Part shown: piece by piece, positions 10,309-19,853 of the stretch
Numbering within the stretch: the first letter of the stretch is position 1
Layout of the letters: the number at the start of each line of letters is the position of its first letter
From: Acidobacteriota bacterium
GTDB lineage: Bacteria > Acidobacteriota > Vicinamibacteria > Vicinamibacterales > UBA2999
Assembly (NCBI GenBank): GCA_947482665.1
Contig: CANKJK010000001.1
Coordinates: 345,582-409,581, forward strand
Direction: 5' to 3'
Length of the DNA: 64,000 nt
Position numbers and translations under genes: made by a program
The notes under the pieces: generated by a model
Told to the model about the DNA's origin: nothing
The model's input: only the letters and a program-made list of their open reading frames with translations
The model's database searches: none

Positions 10309-12066
10309 GTGGCCCCACTTCCTACTCTCAAGCCTGACGAGCTCCTCGCACGCGCGCGCGTGCTGGGGGGCTCATTCACCACGGCGCAGCTCGCGACGCT
10401 CGGTGCCGTACTCGTCGTGGTCTCTGGGCTGATCGTGTTCTCCACGCGTTGGATTGAGCAACCCAGTTACGCCGTTCTGTACTCGCGCATGGAGCCGGAG
10501 GCCGCCAGTCAGGTCGTGGCCAAGCTCAAGCAGATGAAGGTCGCCTATCAGATCGAGGACGCGGGCGGCACGCTCCGGGTACCCGCGAGCCGGGTTGATG
10601 AACTGCGTCTTGAGCTGGGTGGACAAGGGCTACCCAGCTCCGGGCGGATCGGCTTCGAGATCTTCGACAAGACGGCATTCGGCGCGACGGAGTTCATGGA
10701 GAAAGTGAACTACCGTCGAGCGCTCGAGGGAGAGATCGCCCGGACCATCGCGACGATCTCTGAGGTCGCCAGCGCGCGCGTGCACATCGCAATGGGCAAG
10801 GACAGCACGTTTGGGGAATCTCGACCGACGAAAGCATCCGTGGTGCTCAAGCTCCGCGGTCAGTCCGGTCTGCCAGCCGGCACGATCGCCGGAATTGCGG
10901 GACTGGTGGCTGGCAGTGTCGAAGGCCTTCGCCCTGAGGCTGTCGTGATTCTCGATAGCTTTGGCCGCCCACTCTCACGATCCATGGGTGACGACGACAT
11001 GACAGGTGCGGCCGGGCAGCTCGAACGCCAGCAGCGCCTGGAGCACGACCTGTCCGCCAAGGTGATGGCGATGCTTGAGCCCGTGGTCGGACCGGAGCGT
11101 GTCCGCGTCAATGTCGCGCTGAAGCTGAATCCCCAGACGCGCGAGGAGACGGAGGAGCGTTGGGACCCGAATGCCGTTGTGCGGACCCGCCAGATGACGA
11201 GCGACTCGCTCGCGGGTGGTGCGACGGCGACGGGGGGAATCGTCGCGGGAGCGCGGGGGAACGCGCCACCGCCCGCCACGCCGGCGCCACTGCCCGGGCA
11301 GGCGCCGGCACAGGCCGGGAGCGCGACAGGGAGTATTGGCGGACCTGGACGGATGGCGGAGACCACTAGCTATGAGGTGAGCCGGACCATGCGGCATGTC
11401 TCCTCGCCTCCAGGCGAGGTGGCCAAGATGTCCGTGGCCGTCATTCTGGATGACGCCGTGGTGGTAAAGAAGGGCGCGGACGGCACCATCACGAGTACCC
11501 GGACGCCCCGGACACGGGAGGAACTCCAGAAGGTCCAGACGCTCGTCGCGGCGGCCGTGGGACTCGACACGGGCCGTGGTGATCAGTTGACCGTCGAGCA
11601 TATGGCCTTTGACGAGCCCCCAACGGAGGAGGTCAAGGCGCCGTCGATCGTTGACCGGATCGCGCCGCGTGTGACGGAGTGGAGTCGTCTCGGCGTCATC
11701 GCGGCCATCTCCATCTTTGCGATTCTCGTCGTCGTGCGGCCGCTGATGAGGCGGGCCGCGCCGGCGCCATCGCAGGCGACGGGAGAGCTGATGCCACGCG
11801 CGCCGAGTAGTCTCGAGTCAGCGACGGCGCCGGCCCTGATCGCGGCTCCTGGGGCGCTGGCCCAGCCGGGACCGCCTATCAGGTCCGCCGAGGACATGGA
11901 GCACGAGATTGAAGCGCAACTCGATGCCGAGACCAGCGACCTCGGCGTGGATGCCTTCCGAGTGCCCGTGCTGACACGGCGCATTTCGCAGATGGCCACC
12001 AAGGAGCCGGAAAATGTTGCGCGTCTGATGCGGTCATGGATGCGAGAGCGGGGAGAGCGCGCGTGA
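10309..12066 (+). CDS. fliF: Flagellar MS-ring protein FliF
   Basis: 585 aa; YAVLYSRMEPEAASQVVAKLKQMKVAYQIEDAGGTLRVP secretin-like ring motifs. Confidence 0.96.
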   Translation: MAPLPTLKPDELLARARVLGGSFTTAQLATLGAVLVVVSGLIVFSTRWIEQPSYAVLYSRMEPEAASQVVAKLKQMKVAYQIEDAGGTLRVPASRVDELRLELGGQGLPSSGRIGFEIFDKTAFGATEFMEKVNYRRALEGEIARTIATISEVASARVHIAMGKDSTFGESRPTKASVVLKLRGQSGLPAGTIAGIAGLVAGSVEGLRPEAVVILDSFGRPLSRSMGDDDMTGAAGQLERQQRLEHDLSAKVMAMLEPVVGPERVRVNVALKLNPQTREETEERWDPNAVVRTRQMTSDSLAGGATATGGIVAGARGNAPPPATPAPLPGQAPAQAGSATGSIGGPGRMAETTSYEVSRTMRHVSSPPGEVAKMSVAVILDDAVVVKKGADGTITSTRTPRTREELQKVQTLVAAAVGLDTGRGDQLTVEHMAFDEPPTEEVKAPSIVDRIAPRVTEWSRLGVIAAISIFAILVVVRPLMRRAAPAPSQATGELMPRAPSSLESATAPALIAAPGALAQPGPPIRSAEDMEHEIEAQLDAETSDLGVDAFRVPVLTRRISQMATKEPENVARLMRSWMRERGERA

Positions 12067-13082
12067 ACCTTCAGGGACCACAGTCCGTCAGCGGCCTCAC
12101 CAAGGCTGCCATCGTGGCGCTGATGCTCGGCGAGGAGGTCTCGTCTGGGCTCTTCCGCCATATGAGCGAGTCGGAGGTCGAACTGCTCGCGCAGGAGATG
12201 GCTGAGTTGGGGCCAGTGCCGGGCAACCTCGTGGAGAGGGTACTCACGGACTTTCATGCGGCCGTTGCGGCACCATCACATGGCACGCGCGGCGGAGTGG
12301 ACTACACGAGACGGGTTCTGACGAAGTCGGTGGGAGAGCCCGCCAGCCGGGCAATCATGGACCGCGTTCAGCGCGCATTCCAGTCGAATGCCGGGTTCGC
12401 CGCGATCGATAAGACCGACCCCAGCCAGCTCTCGAAGTTTATCGCCGGCGAACATCCACAAACGGTCGCGCTCATTCTCGCGCGGCTGAATCCAACGAAT
12501 GCGGCGCAGCTCATCACGATGCTGCCCGAGGCGGCCCGTGTCGACGTGCTGACGCGCATGGCCCATATCGAGGAGATTTCCCCGGAGGTGGTCACGCGCA
12601 TCTCGGACGTGATCGAATCCCGGATCAAGTCACTGGCGGGGCCGACCATGGAGCAGTCCGGCGGGCTGCGCGCGGTGGCCGATCTCTTCAATCGGCTGGA
12701 CCGGAGCGTGAGTGCGCCGGTGCTGGAGGCACTGGAGGAGAAGCGGCCGGAGCTGGCCGTCTCCATCCGAAACCTGATGTTTGTCTTTGATGATTTCGTG
12801 AGCCTCGATGACACGGCGATGCGGGAGATTGTGCCGAAGATCGACAGAAAGGATCTGGTCATCGCCCTCAAAGGGTCGAGTGAGGAGCTCCGCCGCAAGT
12901 TTCTGGGCAACATGTCCCGCCGCGCGGCGGACATGGTCCGCGAGGAAATGGATGTGCTCGGGGCCGTAAAGCTCAAGGACGTGGAGAAGGGGCAGCAGAA
13001 CATCGTAGCCATCGCCAGAAAGCTGGAAGACGAAGGCGCGATCAGCATGGTGGGCGGATCGGGTGAAGCCTATGTTGCCTAG
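12063..13082 (+). CDS. fliG: Flagellar motor switch protein FliG
   Basis: EHPQTVALILARLNP and C-terminal torque helix (EELRRKFLGNMSRRAADMVREEMD); GTGA overlap with fliF. Confidence 0.96.
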   Translation: MNLQGPQSVSGLTKAAIVALMLGEEVSSGLFRHMSESEVELLAQEMAELGPVPGNLVERVLTDFHAAVAAPSHGTRGGVDYTRRVLTKSVGEPASRAIMDRVQRAFQSNAGFAAIDKTDPSQLSKFIAGEHPQTVALILARLNPTNAAQLITMLPEAARVDVLTRMAHIEEISPEVVTRISDVIESRIKSLAGPTMEQSGGLRAVADLFNRLDRSVSAPVLEALEEKRPELAVSIRNLMFVFDDFVSLDDTAMREIVPKIDRKDLVIALKGSSEELRRKFLGNMSRRAADMVREEMDVLGAVKLKDVEKGQQNIVAIARKLEDEGAISMVGGSGEAYVA

Positions 13083-13713
13083 AGCGCGTCGTCTCGCAGA
13101 TCACCAGGATGCGGCGGCGTTCGTCTGGCAGATGGGGGGCGATCTCACGGCGACGGTGCTCGCGCCCTCGGCGCCAGACGCCGCTCCACGGATTGACGCC
13201 GAGCAGATAGCCCGGGAGGCTTTTGAACGGGGCTTCGCCGAGGGCCGCGAGGTCGGCACCGCGGCCGAAGCGGAGCGCGCTCGGGCTGAATTGGCCCGCC
13301 TGGTCATCTCCCTTGACGAGTTGGCCGCGGCGCGCAGCGACATGATCCGGGCGACCGAGCACCAGATGGTGGAGCTGGCTCTGGCGATCTCCCGACGGAT
13401 TGTGCAGCGCGAGGTAAGCCTGGACCGCGACCTGCTGGTGTCGATGGCGCACGTGGCGCTGCAGCGCCTGGAGCAGGGCGCAGCTGTGACGGTGCGGTTC
13501 AACCCGGACGACTACGCCTCCACCGTCGCCGCGCAGACGACACGCTGGGCAGGGACGCCGGTGACTGTGACCCCGGACAATGCCGTGCCACGCGGTGGCT
13601 GCCGGATTGAGTCGACGTTCGGCAGAATCGACGCCGGAGTCGAAGCACAGTTGCAGGAGGTGGGTCTTGCGCTGCTCGGCACTCCCCTCGCGGAGGCGTC
13701 CCCAGGTGCGTGA
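13063..13713 (+). CDS. fliH: Flagellar assembly protein FliH
   Basis: AFERGFAEGREVG, ALAISRRIVQREV, C-terminal CRIESTFGRIDAGVEAQL. Confidence 0.88.
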   Translation: MKPMLPRARRLADHQDAAAFVWQMGGDLTATVLAPSAPDAAPRIDAEQIAREAFERGFAEGREVGTAAEAERARAELARLVISLDELAAARSDMIRATEHQMVELALAISRRIVQREVSLDRDLLVSMAHVALQRLEQGAAVTVRFNPDDYASTVAAQTTRWAGTPVTVTPDNAVPRGGCRIESTFGRIDAGVEAQLQEVGLALLGTPLAEASPGA

Positions 13714-13717
13714 CTCA

Positions 13718-15016
13718 ATGAGTCTGGCGCACCATCTGGCGCGAGTAGCGGACCTGGACACGATGCCACCGGCCGGTGAGGTGATCCGGACCGTCGGCCT
13801 TCTGGTGGAGTCGGCGGGACCCAGGGCGTCAGTCGGGGATGTCTGTGAACTGGTCCACGCGGACGGCGCGCCGGGCCTGCCCGTTCAGGTCGTCGGGTTT
13901 CGCGATCGGGTGTTGCTCTCCGTCCCACTCGGGGACACGGCCGGGATTCGGCCGGGGTCGCGCATCGTGGCACGGAGCGGCTCGGTCAGCGTCCCTGTCG
14001 ACGAGAGCTTGCTGGGCCGGGTGCTCGACCCGCTAGGCCATCCGCTTGACGGGTTGCCGCTCCGCGCTCGCAGTCGCTACCCGTTGTTTCCCCCGCCGCT
14101 GAACCCGATGGATCGTGAGCCGGTGGTGACGGCCCTGGCGACCGGGGTCCGGTCGATTGACGGGATGTTGACGTGCGGTCGCGGCCAGCGCATCGGGCTC
14201 TTCGGCGGTAGCGGGGTTGGCAAGAGCACGTTGCTCGGGATGCTGACGCGGGGGAGTTCCGCGGATGTGATCGTGCTCGGACTGGTCGGCGAACGTGGCC
14301 GGGAATTGAAGACCTTCCTCGAACGCGACCTCGGGCCCGAGGGCCGCCGTCGGTCGGTCGTCATCGTCTCGACATCCGATCACCCGCCTCTGATGCGGAT
14401 GCGGGCGGCATATGCGGCCACGGCCGTCGCGGAGTACTTCCGGGATCAGGGGAAGCACGTCCTCCTGCTGATGGATTCCGTCACACGCTTTGCGATGGCG
14501 CAACGCGAGGTCGGACTGGCAGCAGGCGAGCCTCCGACGACCAAGGGGTATCCGCCCTCGGTGTTCGCACTGCTCCCCGCATTGCTCGAGCGCGCGGGCG
14601 CGGTGTGCGGCCGGGGAAGTATTACCGCGATGTACACCGTGCTGGTCGAGGGAGACGATCAGAACGAGCCAATAGCGGATGCGGTCAGGTCCATTCTGGA
14701 TGGTCACGTGGTCCTGTCGCGGGACCTGGCTGCCAGGCAGCACTATCCACCGGTGGACGTCCTGCAGAGCGTGAGCCGGACCATGCCGGACTGCGTGCCG
14801 CCGGAACACCGACGCAAAGCGGGTCAGGTACGGGAGTGGTTGTCGGCGATTCGGAACAGCGAGGATCTGGTCAGCGTCGGTGCCTATGTCGAAGGGAGCA
14901 ATCCGGCGATCGATCAGGCGCGCGCGAAGCAGACGGCGATTGACGGCTTTCTGCGGCAGGACGCTGAGGATCGGTGCGCGTACGACGATGCCATTGCCAG
15001 GCTCGGGGCGCTGTAG
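13718..15016 (+). CDS. fliI: Flagellum-specific ATP synthase FliI
   Basis: Walker A FGGSGVGKST, GERGRELKTFLE, LLLMDSVTRFAMAQREVGLAAGEPP. Confidence 0.97.
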   Translation: MSLAHHLARVADLDTMPPAGEVIRTVGLLVESAGPRASVGDVCELVHADGAPGLPVQVVGFRDRVLLSVPLGDTAGIRPGSRIVARSGSVSVPVDESLLGRVLDPLGHPLDGLPLRARSRYPLFPPPLNPMDREPVVTALATGVRSIDGMLTCGRGQRIGLFGGSGVGKSTLLGMLTRGSSADVIVLGLVGERGRELKTFLERDLGPEGRRRSVVIVSTSDHPPLMRMRAAYAATAVAEYFRDQGKHVLLLMDSVTRFAMAQREVGLAAGEPPTTKGYPPSVFALLPALLERAGAVCGRGSITAMYTVLVEGDDQNEPIADAVRSILDGHVVLSRDLAARQHYPPVDVLQSVSRTMPDCVPPEHRRKAGQVREWLSAIRNSEDLVSVGAYVEGSNPAIDQARAKQTAIDGFLRQDAEDRCAYDDAIARLGAL

Positions 15017-15502
15017 TTGAAGCCGTTCCGGTTTCGGGCGCAGCCGGCGCTTGACCTTCGGCAGCGGGAGGACGACGACGCCCGACGGGTCTGTGCCGAG
15101 GCCGAGTCTCATGTGATGGCGGCGCAGGCCCGGAATCATCAGGCGCGGGCCGACCTGGCCGGAGGGCAGGCGGCACACGCACTGCATACAGGAACGGGGA
15201 CGTCCGAGCACGAGCGGGAGTGGTACCGATTTTGGATCTCTGGATTGGAGCAGGCCGTGCTGACCACGCAGGAAGCGTTGGGGGCCTGTCAGGCGGAGTT
15301 GGCAACGTGCCGCAAGGCGCGCCAGGTCACTCGCCTGCGAGTCGATGCACTCGAGCGATTCAAGCAGAAAGCCAGGCAGGCCTATGACCAGGCCGAACTG
15401 GCCGAGGAACAGCGGCTCACGGATGCCGCGGGAACGGCGCGTTTTGTGGCCCAGCGCCGGGCTCTGTTACTTGGGCGCACGGGCAGTGAGGAATGGACAT
15501 GA
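15017..15502 (+). CDS. fliJ: Flagellar export protein FliJ
   Basis: [15 protein letters not shown] start, coiled coil, position after fliI. Confidence 0.8.
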   Translation: MKPFRFRAQPALDLRQREDDDARRVCAEAESHVMAAQARNHQARADLAGGQAAHALHTGTGTSEHEREWYRFWISGLEQAVLTTQEALGACQAELATCRKARQVTRLRVDALERFKQKARQAYDQAELAEEQRLTDAAGTARFVAQRRALLLGRTGSEEWT

Positions 15503-15789
15503 GCACCACGTCCGTCACAGGGACACAGGCTGGCAGCGCGACCACGGACGTGGCGTCGCTGTCGAAGAGCAGCAACCTGGGCAAGAACGCCTTCCTGCAG
15601 TTGCTGGTCACCCAGCTCCAGCATCAGGATCCGACAGCGCCGCAGGCCGATGGCGAGTTCATCGCGCAGCTTGCCACGTTCAGCTCCCTCGAGCAGCTTC
15701 AGCAGATTGGGCAGACGCTCACTGGAATCGACACGCGTCTTCAGACGGCCGAGACCGCTCTGGGGACCAAGACCGGCGCCGCGGCCTAG
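15493..15789 (+). CDS. flgD: Flagellar hook capping protein FlgD, short form (98 aa)
   Basis: [44 protein letters not shown]. Confidence 0.9.
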   Translation: MDMSTTSVTGTQAGSATTDVASLSKSSNLGKNAFLQLLVTQLQHQDPTAPQADGEFIAQLATFSSLEQLQQIGQTLTGIDTRLQTAETALGTKTGAAA

Positions 15790-15817
15790 CCGCGCGTCCC
15801 TTTACGAGGCATAACCC

Positions 15818-17077
15818 ATGTCAGTTGGCTCCTTCTCCGCCGGGCTCTCGGGCCTGAACGCAAACTCAACCTTCCTGAGTGTCATCGGCAACAACCTCGC
15901 GAACATTAATACGATCGGCTACAAGTCGAGTTCGGTCACGTTTCAGGATCTCGTCAGCCAGACAGTCGGTGGGTCAAACGGCAACCCGATGCAGGTCGGC
16001 CTCGGCGTCGTGACCGGCTCGATCTCCCCGAGTTTCAGCCAGGGCGCGATCGAAAACACTCGGGAAGCCACGAACGTGGCGATTCAGGGCAACGGCTTCT
16101 TTGTCGTGCGGGGACAGAGTGGCAACGTTTATACCCGAGCCGGGAACTTCACGCTCAACAGCAACGGCAAGCTGGTGACGCCCGATGGCTACTTTGTGCA
16201 GGGCTACACGCAGATCAACCCAGCGACCGGCGCCATCGTGACGACGGGCCAGCCAACCGACATCACCGTGGCGGCGGGTGCGCTGCGCGCGTCATCGCCG
16301 ACGACGAAGTTCCGGACCGTGACGAATCTGAGCGCTGTGGCGGCGGCGGGCGATAGCTTTACGACCTCCGTGCAGGTGACGGACTCACTCGGTGCCCAGC
16401 ATGTCGCGACACTCGAGTTCACGAAGGGCGCCACGGTGGGGGAGTGGACCTACTCGGTCACCTTGCCTGCTCAGGACATGGGCACGGCCGCTGACGTGGA
16501 GGTGGCCACAGGCACGATGGCGTTCGACGCCTCAGGTGCGCTGGCCACTGTGGACGGGGCGCTACCGGCGGATGTCACCATTACCACTCCTGCGTTCGGC
16601 AACGGCGCCGCGGCCTCCACCATGACCTGGGATTTGATCGACAACAACAACATCGCGTCGATGACGGGCTTTGCCGCGCCGTCGGCGACATCGTCGATCT
16701 CGGCGGACGGCTCTACGGCCGGCAGTATTGACTCGGTGAGCGTGGCGCCGGACGGGAGCATCATCGCCACACTGGGGACCGGTCAGTCCATGTCGGTGGC
16801 GCAGCTGGCCCTCGCGAGCTTCAATAATCCCCGCGGACTGTCAAAGCTTGGCGCCAACAAGTTTGGCGAGACCCAGGTGGCCGGCGTGGCGAACGTCGGT
16901 GTGGCCGGTGTGGGTGGCCGTGGCACGCTCATCGGCTCCGCATTGGAGCAGTCGAACGTCGATATCGCGCAGGAGTTCACGCAGATGATCCTGGCGCAGC
17001 GCGGCTATCAGGCGAACTCGAAGGTCATCACCGTATCCGACGAGATGCTCGTGGATACACTGGCTCTGAAGCGGTAG
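15818..17077 (+). CDS. flgE: Flagellar hook protein FlgE
   Basis: 419 aa; SAGLSGLNANSTFLSVIGNNLANINTIGYKSS; C-terminal QRGYQANSKVITVSDEML. Confidence 0.95.
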   Translation: MSVGSFSAGLSGLNANSTFLSVIGNNLANINTIGYKSSSVTFQDLVSQTVGGSNGNPMQVGLGVVTGSISPSFSQGAIENTREATNVAIQGNGFFVVRGQSGNVYTRAGNFTLNSNGKLVTPDGYFVQGYTQINPATGAIVTTGQPTDITVAAGALRASSPTTKFRTVTNLSAVAAAGDSFTTSVQVTDSLGAQHVATLEFTKGATVGEWTYSVTLPAQDMGTAADVEVATGTMAFDASGALATVDGALPADVTITTPAFGNGAAASTMTWDLIDNNNIASMTGFAAPSATSSISADGSTAGSIDSVSVAPDGSIIATLGTGQSMSVAQLALASFNNPRGLSKLGANKFGETQVAGVANVGVAGVGGRGTLIGSALEQSNVDIAQEFTQMILAQRGYQANSKVITVSDEMLVDTLALKR

Positions 17078-17079
17078 TC

Positions 17080-18660
17080 ATGGTGGACCTGGGCGGCATC
17101 CCCGGGATGCCGATGACATCCGGCCCGGTCGGACGCGCCGGAGGCGCGCCCGATACGGCCGGAGGGGCAACAAGCGCCGACGCTCTGGGCTTCGGCGGCC
17201 TCTTTGATGCCGTGGCGGAGTCCACGGCTGAGGAGTCACCCGACGTGGAGCAGGGCTCGGCGATAGTCGACCCCGCTCCACTCGCCTTCCTGCTCGCGCA
17301 GGATCTGGCCAGTACGCCACTCGGCAAGTCTGGCGTAGCTGGGCCGGTGCGTGCCCGCATGTTCCGGCTTGAGGCAGATGGACCGGCCATGACGCCGGTT
17401 GAGAAGGATTCCACTACCGAGGTCGATTCCGCGGCCGACGTGCTGGCGGTTTCAAACTGTGCCAGTTGGCTGGCACCGGCGCTTTCCCTTGCCGATGGGG
17501 GTGGCGAGGTCTCGCCGGTTCGAGCGGCGGCTGAGCCGGCCGATCTCCTCCCGCAGTCGCCTGCAACACCGGTCCAGGTGGCGGCGCCGGTTCCGGACGG
17601 CCCGACGCCCGCCCCCACGGTGGCGGAGCCCGGGGTGGCGCAGGTGGCCCACGGCCCCGTGGGCGAAGAGTCGCCCCCTCACCTTCCATCGCGTCACGCC
17701 GAGGGAGGGACCGCGGCGCGCGTCGTCCGCGCGCCAGAGCCAGCGCCCGCCGATGAGGCGCAGCCAGCGGTCGATGCGCAGCCGAATCAGGCTGCGCGTA
17801 CGGAGCTGGCCACAGTTCCGATGCCGGAACGTTCACCACGCGCGACCTCCCCTGACAGGAGCCCGATGCTCTCTGGTGAGGTGTCAGGTCGCGTGACTAC
17901 GTCTACGGACACGGCTCCTCCGGTGCAGGCTCAGATAGAGGTCCCGTTCCTGGGGACGGGTTCAGCAACGGTGCCTCAACGTGCGCCACGGATGACGGGG
18001 CCGGACATGGGCAGGCCCACCGGGCAGCCTCGGGAGGAACGCATCGGCGCTGCGACCGAGCTGAGGGAGCCGGTGGCCTGGGCGCCCGCGCCCGGGACGG
18101 CCTCACGGGATGCGTCGGACCAAGGGACGGAGGACTCGTCCGGCCATCAAGGCCGCGAAGCCAACGGCGCTGGCCAACCAGGACAGACCGTCGTTCCGAT
18201 ACCGGCACTGTCAACGTCAAGCGCGTCTCCCTTGCTCGCGAGTAGCGCCGGCAATCCGGAGGCCCCGAGAGCCAGCAGTTCACTCAGTGCAGAGACCGGC
18301 GAGCAGGTGAGCAGCCAGGTCGTGCAGAGTCTTCGCACGCAGCTGCGTGGCGGTATCGGGGAAGCCGTGGTCCGGCTCCGGCCAGAGTTCCTTGGTGAGG
18401 TCACGATCACGATCCGCGTGGAGCGCGGCGCTGTCGAGGCCTCGGTCAAGGCCGAATTGCCCGCTGTGCGCGAATGGCTGGAGGCACAGGAGGCCACGGT
18501 GCGGCAGAACCTCAGCGAACAGGGACTCTCACTCACCAGGCTCCGCGTTGAGCCTGACGGGGAGCGTCAGCCCGGCCAGGGCGGGGAGGAACCACACCCG
18601 CAGGGTCGGCAACCCCGTCAGCCACGGAAGGACGAGCAGCGCTTCGATCTCCTCGTGTAG
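17080..18660 (+). CDS. fliK: Flagellar hook-length control protein FliK-like
   Basis: Low-complexity N-terminus; C-terminal Flg_hook domain (VVRLRPEFLGEVTITIRVERGAVEASVKAELPAVREWL). Confidence 0.85.
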   Translation: MVDLGGIPGMPMTSGPVGRAGGAPDTAGGATSADALGFGGLFDAVAESTAEESPDVEQGSAIVDPAPLAFLLAQDLASTPLGKSGVAGPVRARMFRLEADGPAMTPVEKDSTTEVDSAADVLAVSNCASWLAPALSLADGGGEVSPVRAAAEPADLLPQSPATPVQVAAPVPDGPTPAPTVAEPGVAQVAHGPVGEESPPHLPSRHAEGGTAARVVRAPEPAPADEAQPAVDAQPNQAARTELATVPMPERSPRATSPDRSPMLSGEVSGRVTTSTDTAPPVQAQIEVPFLGTGSATVPQRAPRMTGPDMGRPTGQPREERIGAATELREPVAWAPAPGTASRDASDQGTEDSSGHQGREANGAGQPGQTVVPIPALSTSSASPLLASSAGNPEAPRASSSLSAETGEQVSSQVVQSLRTQLRGGIGEAVVRLRPEFLGEVTITIRVERGAVEASVKAELPAVREWLEAQEATVRQNLSEQGLSLTRLRVEPDGERQPGQGGEEPHPQGRQPRQPRKDEQRFDLLV

Positions 18661-18670
18661 CCAGTCCCAT

Positions 18671-18705
18671 GGACGGCTGGCCGGCAACCTGCCGACCGGC
18701 CGTCC
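18671..18705. repeat. Imperfect 16-bp inverted repeat (hairpin) between fliK and fliL
   Basis: GGACGGCTGGCCGGCA-ACC-TGCCGACCGGCCGTCC; terminator or enhancer element. Confidence 0.6.
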
Positions 18706-18759
18706 GCGGATCCCGTGCCACCTGGCACGTTTTGCGCCTGATTCCGCAATCGCGGTGTC

Positions 18760-18776
18760 GGGCACCCACCTTGCTC
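18760..18776 (+). promoter_or_regulatory. Candidate sigma54 promoter upstream of fliL
   Basis: GGGCACCCACCTTGCTC, correct GG-GC spacing with TTGCT; about 30 nt before fliL start. Confidence 0.68.
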
Positions 18777-18806
18777 TAGCTGATGTCGGAGGCCTGACAC
18801 AGCGAT

Positions 18807-19316
18807 ATGAGCGATCAACCCACGCCTGATGCCGCCGTTGCGGCGAAGAAGAAATCGAAGCTGCCGCTGATCATCGGCGGCGCGGTCATCCTGCTCGCGG
18901 TCGCCGGCGGAGGGGCGTACTGGATGCTGCGCGGCAAGGCCGTTGAAGCCAAGACAGAGACGGGCGATGAGCACGCGGAGGCCGCGAGAGCCGAGGACAA
19001 GGAACCGCAGGGAGTGGTCCCGCTCGAACCCTTCGTCGTCAATCTGGCTGACCAGGACGCCACACGATTTCTTCGACTGACGCTGAAGCTGGTGATCCCG
19101 GAGGAGCAGGCCAAGGAAGTCGAGGGCAAGGAAGTCGCCAAGGCGAGGATCCGATCGACCGTCCTCGAGTTCCTCGCGCAACAGACCGCCGACCACCTGG
19201 TCACGCCGGAAGGCAAGGCCGAATTGAAGACGGCCATTGCGGAGCGTGCCCGCGAGTCCATGAAGGGTCTGCATGTCACCGATGTCCTCTTCTCCGAATT
19301 CGTCGTCCAGTTCTAG
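18807..19316 (+). CDS. fliL: Flagellar basal body-associated protein FliL
   Basis: Single TM, LEPFVVNLADQDATRFLRLTLKLVI, C-terminal VTDVLFSEFVVQF. Confidence 0.93.
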   Translation: MSDQPTPDAAVAAKKKSKLPLIIGGAVILLAVAGGGAYWMLRGKAVEAKTETGDEHAEAARAEDKEPQGVVPLEPFVVNLADQDATRFLRLTLKLVIPEEQAKEVEGKEVAKARIRSTVLEFLAQQTADHLVTPEGKAELKTAIAERARESMKGLHVTDVLFSEFVVQF

Positions 19317-19572
19317 CGCGACGGGCTTCCCGTCGCTGCACGACGTCCCGTGTCACGTCGAGGTCGTCCTCGGTACGCGGACGATCTGCGTGCGGGAATG
19401 TCTGGAGATGCAGACGGGCGCGATCTTCAAGATCGATCAGCCGGCTGGCGCCGATATGACGCTGACGATCAACGGCGTGCCCGTCGCCATGGGTGAAGTC
19501 CTGGTGGTGGATGACCACACATCGGTTCGAGTGACCGAAGTCCTGCCGGCACCACGCGGAGAAGTGCTGTGA
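19273..19572 (+). CDS. fliN: Flagellar motor switch protein FliN (copy 1)
   Basis: SpoA domain: VPCHVEVVLGTRTICVRECLEMQTGAIFKIDQPAGADMTLTINGVPVAMGEVLVVDDHTSVRVTEV. Confidence 0.88.
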   Translation: MSPMSSSPNSSSSSSATGFPSLHDVPCHVEVVLGTRTICVRECLEMQTGAIFKIDQPAGADMTLTINGVPVAMGEVLVVDDHTSVRVTEVLPAPRGEVL

Positions 19573-19853
19573 GCAGCGCCCGCGGCCTCGTAGCGCTGCT
19601 GGTCGTTGTCGGACTGCTCGCAGCGGTGCTCTGGCTGCTTCGGCGGGGGCTGGCGACACGCCGGACCACCGGGCTGCTGAGCGTGGAAACCGCACTGTCA
19701 TTGGGCGAGCGACGGACGCTGGTGGTGGTCTCGGTGGAGGGTAGACGTCTCTTGCTGGGCGTGACCCCGGCCTCTGTGTCACTGGTCACCGAGCTCGCGC
19801 GCGGCGATGCGTTCGAGGGAGCGCTCACGGCGCAGGGGTCCCCGGCGTCATGA
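19569..19853 (+). CDS. fliO: Flagellar biosynthetic protein FliO
   Basis: Single TM, LSLGERRTLVVVSVEGRRLLLGVTPASVSLV; between fliN and fliP. Confidence 0.85.
   Translation: MSSARGLVALLVVVGLLAAVLWLLRRGLATRRTTGLLSVETALSLGERRTLVVVSVEGRRLLLGVTPASVSLVTELARGDAFEGALTAQGSPAS

Noticed and set aside
14033-15211. 392-aa minus-strand ORF opposite fliI
   Set aside because: Shadow ORF antisense to fliI; low-complexity R/H/Q-rich translation
18722-18735. TGGCACGTTTTGC looks like a sigma54 site before fliL
   Set aside because: GG-to-GC spacing is 2 nt too short for -24/-12; the properly spaced GGGCACCCACCTTGC lies 38 nt downstream
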